DNA of 64,000 nucleotides from Hippasteria phrygiana (Eukaryota; Echinodermata; Asteroidea; Valvatida; Goniasteridae): the NCBI GenBank assembly GCA_037893225.1, contig JAZGUH010000618.1, positions 186,001-250,000 on the forward strand. The letters run 5' to 3'. Positions 57,367-64,000 of the stretch are shown here, one piece after another. The position numbers and the translations under genes are program-made. Below the pieces are notes generated by a model. The model was given only the letters and a program-made list of their open reading frames with translations, did not search any database and was not told the origin of the DNA. Within the stretch, counting starts at the first letter, position 1, and each line of letters opens with the position of its first letter.

Positions 57367-57430
57367 CGATGCGTGCCATACAATGAAAATGTTTTACACT
57401 CAGCGCTTGACGGCTTATTATAAAAAGCTC
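57367..57430 (+). pseudogene. Decayed duplicate of the 3' end of the sulfotransferase-like gene
   Basis: GTCGATGCGTGCCATACAAT and CTCAGCGCTTGACGGC match the last 60 bases of the coding region (CVDATMPYYEKLYSQRLTA) about 130 bp upstream, with indels and no open frame. Confidence 0.75.
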
Positions 57431-57742
57431 TTTATATAGGGTTAGGAAACTGATTAATAAGTAGCTTAACCTTCACTCTATGAATGACGTGTTGCTCACA
57501 TTTATGGGATTATGGTGTGGTTTCCAATACAATTACACAAGTTATCAGGAACAGAGTACACAGGATCTGCACTTTTTGGATGGTTAGCATTGTTAGCAGG
57601 TACATGCCAGCTATACTCTGCTTCCCTGACCTGACAATTCCCGGTGTCTATAAATTCCTCCTTTTTGCTTGAAGTAGGGTCAGGGAGCCAGACTACAACA
57701 ACATCATTTTGTTCTTTGTTTTTTCAGCATCTATGAACATAA

Positions 57743-57850
57743 AAACTTCAAACAGGTCATTGCAATAATATTTGCTATAAAATACTAACCCCACATCCAC
57801 CCATTTTTAACAATTACAGCAAAAGCAAATGTTGCATATCCTTAAGGCAT
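57743..57850 (+). repeat. Internal fragment of the 12,062 MITE
   Basis: CTATAAAATACTAACCCC and neighbouring bases match 12,550-12,600. The remaining 57,431-58,170 shows nothing else I can name. Confidence 0.5.
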
Positions 57851-58179
57851 TTGAGATTATTGAAATGAACAGTTTTTCATTTGTATCAAGATTGTAGATG
57901 CATAAATTACCAGATTTTAGTTTATCTTAAGCACAGATTTTGACAATTTATCGGGCGTTATAATAACGAATACTGATAGTGTTTATCGCTCATCAAAAAC
58001 TAAAACCTGGCGATTCTCAAAGCGTTCTATTTTTCCCCAACCCTGGGAAAAAAAGCGATCCAGGAACATAACCAACTCGGGATGAAGCTTTTTTGTTTTA
58101 CTGTATCATTCGTACACCGTCGATATTTGTATGCTAAAAATCAGCCTGGGAGGTTTAAATTTAGCCATTGTTCAGAATG

Positions 58180-59866
58180 TAAAGCCAGTTCCGGGATAGC
58201 ACCGACATACTGCTCCCAGCACTTGAGAACAAACGGTCAGCTAGAAACAAATGCCGCTTGATCAACACACACTCGTCAAAAATCGGGTTGCCAAGAGCAC
58301 TGTCCAGCGTCTTACTCGAGCAGCTTTGCAATGCTAATGGTGTCACCTGAGTGATCGCATCCAGTGTTGTGCCGACACTGGCGATCTACATGGCTTGTAC
58401 AACGGCATTAAGGAAGCAATAGGTACTACTCCAAAGCGATCTGCTCCTTTGCTGTCATCTACAGGTACCATCCTCACAGACCAAACAGCACAGCTTGACC
58501 GGTGGGTAGAGCACTATAGCTCACTTTACAACAGTGATGCTGCAGTCAGTACAACAACATGTACTTCTGCAATATCTGTCTTACCTCAGCTTCCCGTCCT
58601 GAAAGAGCTGGACAATCCTATCACCTTGGCTGAAGTGAAACGTGCCATCAGCGGCTTAAAGAACAAGGAGGCTCCTGGCACCGATAGCATCCCTCCAGAG
58701 GTATTTAAGAAGGATGGTCATATCTTTTAGCTGCAGAGCTCCATGCTGTTCTCCTGACCCTCCAATTTCATACCACAGGATCTAAAAGATGCAAACATCA
58801 TAACCCTCTACAAGACTGCAATAACTACAGGGGCATCTCATTGCTAAGTTTAGCTGGGAAGGTCTTTGCCCGTGTGCTGTTACCTCGGCTACAGGTCATC
58901 GCCAATAGAATCCTCCCCGCTCCACTGTTGACATGGTGTTCTCCTTGAGACAACTTAAGGAGAAGTGTGTTGAACAGCGTCATCCTCTGTACATGGTCTT
59001 CATCAACTCGACTAAGGCGTTCGACAACGCGAGTCGTTCAGGCCCGTTTTCCATCCTAAGGCGTTTGGGCTGCCCAGATAGGCTATTGTCTATCCTGATG
59101 TGTTTCCATGACAACATGCATGTCACAGTCCAGTTAAACGGCTCAAGATCTAATAAATTTGAAGTCCGTCGGGGTGTCAAGCATTGGTGTGTGCTAGCCC
59201 CTACCCTGTTTGGCATTTTCTTCTCAGCCCTCCTACATTGTGCATTCCCTGAATCATCTGGTATCTTGCTTCACACTCGCAGCTCTGGAAATGTCTTTGA
59301 CCTGTCCCGCCTTCATGCCAGGACGAAGGTTAGACATGTTCTCATCTGTGAACTCCTGTATGCCGATGATGCTCCCATTGTTGCCCACTCCACATATGAG
59401 CTCCAAGATCTCTGCGACTCATTTGCCGGTGCTTGCTTGAAGTTTGGCATGAACATCAGCCTTGGCAAGACACTGGTGCTATCACAAGGCCCAGGTTCCC
59501 CGCCAATGATCACCATCAATTAGCCTTTTAGAGGTATGGCGGACACAATAGGAGGGCGCTATTTGATTTGGGTAAACCTTTTGTGCCATACAAAAGGTTT
59601 ACCCAAATCAAACAGCGCCCTCCTATTGTGTCCACCATACTTCTAAAAGGCTAATGGCCCACCTTTAAGGGTGGTCAACAAATTTCAGTATCTGGGCTCC
59701 AGTTACCAGCACCAACTCCCTGGATGCCGATTTTGACTCCCGAATAGGTAGGGCTGCAACCACCTTTGGCCGACTCCGTGCTCGTGTTTGGGACAACCGG
59801 TCTCTCTCCATCAAGCTGAAGATCCGCATATATGTGTCCTGTGTGTGCTACTCTATTGTAGTGACA
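58180..59866 (+). pseudogene. Broken non-LTR (LINE) reverse transcriptase
   Basis: Shattered RT domain read in shifting frames: an upstream part (LYNGIKEAIGTTPKRSAPLL, 58,392-58,720) with KNKEAPGTDSIPPEVF, then NNYRGISLLSLAGKVFARVL (about 58,820), KAFDNASRSG (about 59,010), GVKHWCVLAPTLFGIFFS (59,176) where the family has QG, LLYADDAPIVAH (59,355), and after a MITE at 59,521 the tail RIGRAATTFGRLRARVWDNR (59,740). Frameshifts, a deletion before STVDMVF and altered catalytic surroundings (NSTKAFD for D-x-TKAFD) show it is dead. No endonuclease domain: 5'-truncated. Clade not assigned. Confidence 0.9.
59521..59653. mobile_element. 133-bp hairpin MITE inside the LINE fragment
   Basis: Near-perfect palindrome: arms of about 62 bp (start TAGCCTTTTAGAGGTATGG, inverse at the end) around a short loop GTGCCATAC. 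It sits between codons of the RT tail, so it inserted after or during the element's decay. Confidence 0.9.
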
Positions 59867-60049
59867 GGGTTCATACACTTTCTTACTTGCATAATTCCAT
59901 GACTTTCCATGACCTTTACAACAAGTATTCCATGACTTTTCCCTGACTTTTCCCAGTGAGTCATAACATTTAACTTTCTAATTTTCAGTGTTGTAACTAG
60001 ACTTTTGGATCATGTCATGATTTGTATAGAAATGTACAGGGATGCCACC

Positions 60050-60378
60050 TTATGAATTTTTTATGGCATTAAGTTGAGTCTCAATTTGCTTCTTAATCTT
60101 TTCTACTTGGGAAGTTTTGTCCTTGGCAGTGCGTCTAAGGCTATTTGACTTAGAAATTAATGTTTTTTGTCCAGTTGACTCTGCCTTCTAAGCATATTTA
60201 TCAGCTGACTCCTGCAAGCTCTTAATATCATTCTGAAGTCTGGTTTAGCTTTCAGTTCTTTAAATTCATCAAGCATTCCCTTTCTCTTGTTGTCTTTCTT
60301 GGCTTTCTCTTCTTTACGTTTCTGTTCATCAAGGTAGGCATGGTACCTTTGCCTACCAGCTGCAGCACCCATTAGCAA
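60050..60378 (-). pseudogene. C-terminal fragment of a transposon-family protein (hAT-like)
   Basis: MGAAAGRQRYHAYLDEQKRK followed by a charged coiled-coil segment, a frameshift near 60,150, then SKSNSLRRTAKDKTSQVEKI to a stop at 60,050. This C-terminus recurs in many uncharacterised invertebrate proteins that I associate with hAT-like repeats. Adjacent 59,890-59,960 has the repeated words CCATGACTTTTCC. Family call from memory, hence moderate. Confidence 0.5.
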
Positions 60379-60432
60379 GGCTTTGCTTAAATGGTAATAT
60401 TCTCAATTCCTCCAACATACTTAATACAGTCA

Positions 60433-60552
60433 TATAGAGTACCGAAGTGATGACGTCAATCAATGGAATGTTTGGAACCAGAATACATTCTAAACTGCAT
60501 GTGTTTGGAACCAGTTGCCGCGGCAACTGACATCAGACTTCGGTACTCTATA
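60433..60552 (-). mobile_element. 120-bp TA-ended MITE, copy 2
   Basis: Inverted relative of 26,362-26,481, same length, centre GTTGCCGCGGCAAC. Confidence 0.85.
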
Positions 60553-60683
60553 CGGCTCGCAAACTAATAAGAGAATGGCTGTTCAGATTATCCTCTTAAT
60601 GTTTGTTTATAATAGGGGGAGGGGGGAGAAACAATTGATAGGTGCATAAGCTTAATGTAATGTGCGCACATAAACATGATTAT

Positions 60684-61147
60684 ATAATTGAAAACAAGAT
60701 CAGAGATGGAAGCTGATTATTAAACCTAACATTGTTTGATTTGCAATCCATTTAATTTAATGATGTCTTAACCCCAACAGTCCTCAATTCTCACACACCC
60801 TAGGGTTACCAGGGTAACAGTGTGTACATTGTATGCAATCTGTTCTGAAAACAAAACATACTCTACATGCCTAGATGGTGATATTTATGGTGGCTGCATT
60901 AAATAGTTTTATTCCACCATGGTTGTGTAGAGTGGGGAGGGGGGGGGGGGGGGGGGTTCCCGTTATTAACTTGGATGAGAAATGTGCACTATGATGGTGA
61001 TGCTGTAATAGAGATTTTAAGACAAACTATGTAGAAAAGATTATGATAAAGGAAAGCGATTTCAGTTCTGATTTCATAAACAATTGTGTGTGGTTATACA
61101 ATGTACTTGACTTTCAATTACGGTCATTTAAATTGACTTATTTAAAT
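60684..61147 (+). repeat. Repeat shared with 19,765-20,185
   Basis: Same order and orientation; it differs by small insertions (TTTAATTTAATGATGTC, a palindrome CTAGGGTTACCAGGGTAAC and a long G run at 60,936). Confidence 0.85.
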
Positions 61148-61149
61148 TA

Positions 61150-61720
61150 GAAGGCACTTCCGGTTTCAACCGGAAGCAAGGGTCACGTGATTTTGCACGT
61201 AATATCAAACATGAAGACCCTGGATTATTCTATCAATTTCCACAAAAAGCAAAATCAGATCTCTCTCGATTGATTTTATATTGATTTTCAAAGATTAAAC
61301 TTTTAAATTATAAGGTACTTCCGGTTTGGACCGGAAGGAAGAGTCACGTGACTTTGCACGTAATATAAACAATGAAGACCCTGGATTATTCTATCAGTTC
61401 TCGTAAAAAGCAAAATCAGATCTCTCTCGATTGATTTTATATTGATTTTTAAAGATTAAACTTTCAAATTATAAGGTACTTCCGGTTTCAACCGGAAGGA
61501 AGGGTCGCGTGATTATGCACGTAATATCACAAATCAAGACCCTAGATTATTCTATCAATTCCCACGAAAAGCAAAATCAGATCTCTCTCGATTTTATATT
61601 GATTTTCAAAGATTAAACTTTCAAATTATAAGGCACTTCCGGTTTGGACCGGAAGGAAGGGTCACGTGACCTGGCACGTGTTGTATAAAAATGAAGACCC
61701 TACATGTAGATTATTTTATA
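61150..61720 (+). repeat. 161-bp tandem repeat, four units
   Basis: AAGGYACTTCCGGTTT starts at 61,150, 61,312, 61,473 and 61,630. Each unit has the inverted pair CACTTCCGG...CCGGAAGG, a CACGTG (or CGCGTG), and AAAGCAAAATCAGATCTCTC. The last unit runs into unique sequence; a fifth, partial unit resumes at 62,398. Confidence 0.9.
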
Positions 61721-61932
61721 CAACACCTGAATAATTCCCAGCCATCCGATTGGTGGATCGTCGATCACGTGCATTGAATTATTCGACCCATCACACGGCG
61801 CGAACCCACACCGCCCAAAACGTTCTATCACATGGTTCTATCAAACGGTGCGCGAGCATTGATAGAACCAAAAGAACTTCCCTAAATTCACGGTCACTTT
61901 GTGCGCTACAACAGCGCTGTCATTCACACAAC

Positions 61933-62146
61933 ATGGCGGCCGAGTTTCCCGAACTGCCGCGGTTTGTTCTCCTAACAGACGACGAAATATTGGAACTTGT
62001 AGGCGATGCTTACTCACAAAGAGACACATGAAATATGCAATCAAATGATTAGAGGAATTTGCAAGACACGCAGGAACAACAATTAAAGCTTTAACTGATT
62101 CGGAAATGGACCACTTTTTGTCACGGTTTTATGCGGGACTGAGAAG
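61933..62146 (+). pseudogene. Crypton-like recombinase N-terminal fragment
   Basis: MAAEFPELPRFVLLTDDEIL continues to a stop at 62,029; one frame over the family resemblance resumes: KYAIK, stop, LEEFARHAGTTIKALTDSEM and FLSRFYAGLRR, then a possible donor AAG|GTAAAC. The pattern matches the N-terminal SAM-like part of KIAA1958/DUF3504 proteins, derived from Crypton tyrosine recombinases. No catalytic domain present. Upstream 61,720-61,930 is promoter-like GC-richer sequence but unproven. Confidence 0.55.
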
Positions 62147-62216
62147 GTAAACGGCACGTTGTAACGTTACACCAAGAAATCCATGCATGCAATCTGTCGG
62201 ATTTATTCAGGCGTTG

Positions 62217-62391
62217 TATAAAACAAATAATGAATGTTTCACATTCGTGCAATGGTAAGAATAATTTCATTCGGTGACAGATGGAATGTCCCATTCCACT
62301 CGGCTTCGCCTCGTGGAATAGGACATTCAATCTGTCAGTGTCACCTCTTGAAATTATTCTTACCATCGCACTCATAAACATTCATTATTTG
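62217..62391. mobile_element. Foldback MITE
   Basis: ACAAATAATGAATGTTT at left and AAACATTCATTATTTGTA at right are inverse; matching continues (GCAATGGTAAGAATAATTTC against its inverse) to a centre CACTCGGCTTCGCCTCGTGG. Confidence 0.85.
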
Positions 62392-62397
62392 TATACT

Positions 62398-62925
62398 ATC
62401 AGTTCCCGTAAAAAGCAAAATCAGATCACTCTCGATTGATTTTATATTTATTTTCAAAGATTAAATCTAGAAATCTTTGATTGCTTGTAATCCGATATTT
62501 GATGACGTCATCGTGACGTCATTATCAGAAAGCTCTAAAGCTATGTCAACTCTGCCATCTGAAGCAAATATCTGGATTATATCTCTCGCGGTTGATTTTA
62601 CAGCAATTTTGTAAGGTTTAAAGGTCTTTTCATTGCAACTTCCGGTCTGGTGACGTCATCAATCTTTCTCCCCCTCAACTTGTTCTTAGCATGAAGCCGA
62701 TTATATACATCAATTTTAAAGTGATTTCAACAAACTTCGCCACACACATCGACTAATTATACATTATTTAACCTGCCGCTAGAGGGCGCTCGAACATTTT
62801 ATGACATCACAAATATTTTTTTTGTTTAAGTACAACCTAGCCGGACACTAACATCGTTGAAAGCAATTCAAAATATTCTACCAATTTCAAATTATGAGCC
62901 ACTTCCGGTTTGGGCCGATTTGACC
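62398..62925 (+). repeat. Diverged 161-bp-family units with CRE-like dyads
   Basis: GTAAAAAGCAAAATCAGATC continues the 161-bp family; then TGATGACGTCATCGTGACGT at 62,501 and GGTGACGTCATCAATC at 62,650. Ends in ACTTCCGGTTTGGGCC, cut by the insertion at 62,926. Confidence 0.7.
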
Positions 62926-63677
62926 CGGTGTCATGCCAAAAAGTGTCCGGTGCCAAATACTGTCTGCTCATTAGCATACTGCTCTCTCTCTGATTGGTCA
63001 AGTGGGTATTTCGTCATCGCGATACCGGAAGCTTGCTAAATAGTGTCCGGGCCTACGTACGTATAGCTATCAACGCTGCGTGACGATAAGTTCTCAATAA
63101 AAAGGGGATTTTGGAGAGGAGAACATTGGGGGAATTATGAAGGGGGAACATAAGTAACAAGCAGACAGTATGATAAAATTAAACGGCCTGTCAAGAAAAA
63201 AAAATGAATAAAAACTCATCCAACGATTCAAAATAGTCGCTGGTAATATACCATGGAGGAATAAAACACACCTCCATGGTAATGGAGGTAGTAAGAGCAT
63301 TGATGAAGGAACATGTTCTTTCATCCATGGTATTAGAGGTATAGTAAAAAGAAGTATTTGGCAAGGAACGGACAGTATTTGGCAAGGAACGGACAGTATT
63401 TGGCAGCAATTTAGCGGACAGTATTTGGCAAGGAACGGACAGTGGTAGCGTGCTTTGTGTGTGTGTGGGTGTTTATATTGTGCTGTGCATAATGCAACGG
63501 CCCAACGCATGCATGAGCGGACACTTTTTAGCAGAGGACACTATTTGGCATGTAATACATGCCAAATAGTGTCCGTGTCTTTTGCGCGTGCTCAACGACC
63601 AGTATTTGACCAATCAGAGAGCAGTATGCTAATGAGCGGACAGTATTTGGCACCGGACACTTTTTGGCATGACACCG
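62926..63677. mobile_element. 752-bp inverted-repeat element inserted in a repeat unit
   Basis: About 70-bp inverted ends: CGGTGTCATGCCAAAAAGTG and its inverse, continuing through GCTCATTAGCATACTGCTCT. The interior has a 21-bp tandem repeat GGACAGTATTTGGCAAGGAAC (63,345-63,445) and a hairpin GGACACTATTTGGCATG with its inverse (63,537-63,573). No gene. Confidence 0.85.
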
Positions 63678-63870
63678 GAAGGAAGAGTCACGTGATTTCA
63701 CGCACACAATAAACAATGAAGCCCTTGCTATGTCAACTATATCTGTTGCCGCAAAAAGCAAGTTGCGGTCTCATACGGTTGATGCGATATGGATGTTCAA
63801 AGATTGACCAAAATAATGTTAAATGGCTTGTAATTTGAAACCCGATGACGTCATCATGACGTCATGCTTC
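63678..63870 (+). repeat. Continuation of the interrupted repeat unit
   Basis: Resumes with GGAAGGAAGAGTCACGTG and AAAAAGCAAGTTGCGGTC and ends in a dyad GATGACGTCATCATGACGTC at 63,844. The last 130 bases to the window end show nothing I can name. Confidence 0.75.
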
Positions 63871-64000
63871 GAGACACGAGTTCGCTATAGACTAATCCAA
63901 TGAGCAAAATTAGAAGCCATCTTTGGCTACCCAATCGGGCGGTACTGCGCTCGCGCACGCGTTATACGCGTTCTTACTTTTGAGGCGCGTGTTTAGTTTG

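Overview
This is nuclear DNA of an animal, most likely an invertebrate deuterostome (echinoderm, hemichordate or cephalochordate). The reasons are split genes with GT-AG introns of 1-4 kb, a canonical DHX57 gene, a small sulfotransferase-like P-loop gene of a family I associate with these phyla, and many tRNA-derived SINEs, MITEs and LINE/hAT/Crypton fragments. The phylum is an inference and there is no direct marker.

Layout. (1) 596-27,522, minus strand: a DHX57-type DExH-box RNA helicase. I could join 14 exons with matching splice phase throughout (3,193 coding bases, about 1,064 residues). They carry an Arg/Gly-rich repeat, UBA, CCCH zinc finger, RWD-like region, and helicase motifs I, II (DEVH), III, V and VI. 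The C-terminal HA2/OB part lies beyond the left edge. Its introns are packed with SINEs, TTAA-flanked and hAT-type MITEs, foldback elements and minisatellites. (2) 27.6-32.4 kb: upstream flank with a solitary inverted copy of the big array's repeat, a 1.2-kb foldback element and a SINE. (3) 32,464-52,783: a 20-kb tandem array with no credible gene. It is built from 605-bp, about 400-bp and about 145-bp modules that all carry paired CRE-like palindromes, punctuated by perfect hairpins followed by T tracts or by a Helitron-like hairpin-CTAG end. (4) 53.3-54.4 kb: a GC-rich inverted-repeat element with 17-bp subterminal repeats. (5) 56,385-57,296, plus strand: an intact one-exon sulfotransferase-like coding region, followed by a decayed duplicate of its 3' end. 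(6) 58.2-64.0 kb: a graveyard with a broken non-LTR reverse transcriptase, a hAT-like protein fragment, a Crypton-like recombinase fragment, several perfect hairpin MITEs and a 161-bp tandem repeat with ETS- and E-box-like cores.

The two host genes show no functional link. The most unusual material is the 20-kb array: its hairpins differ between copies by paired, pairing-preserving changes, and its units end like rolling-circle (Helitron/Helentron) transposons. I read it as a tandemly amplified non-autonomous rolling-circle element family. No transposase/Rep gene is in the window, so mobility and function are inference.
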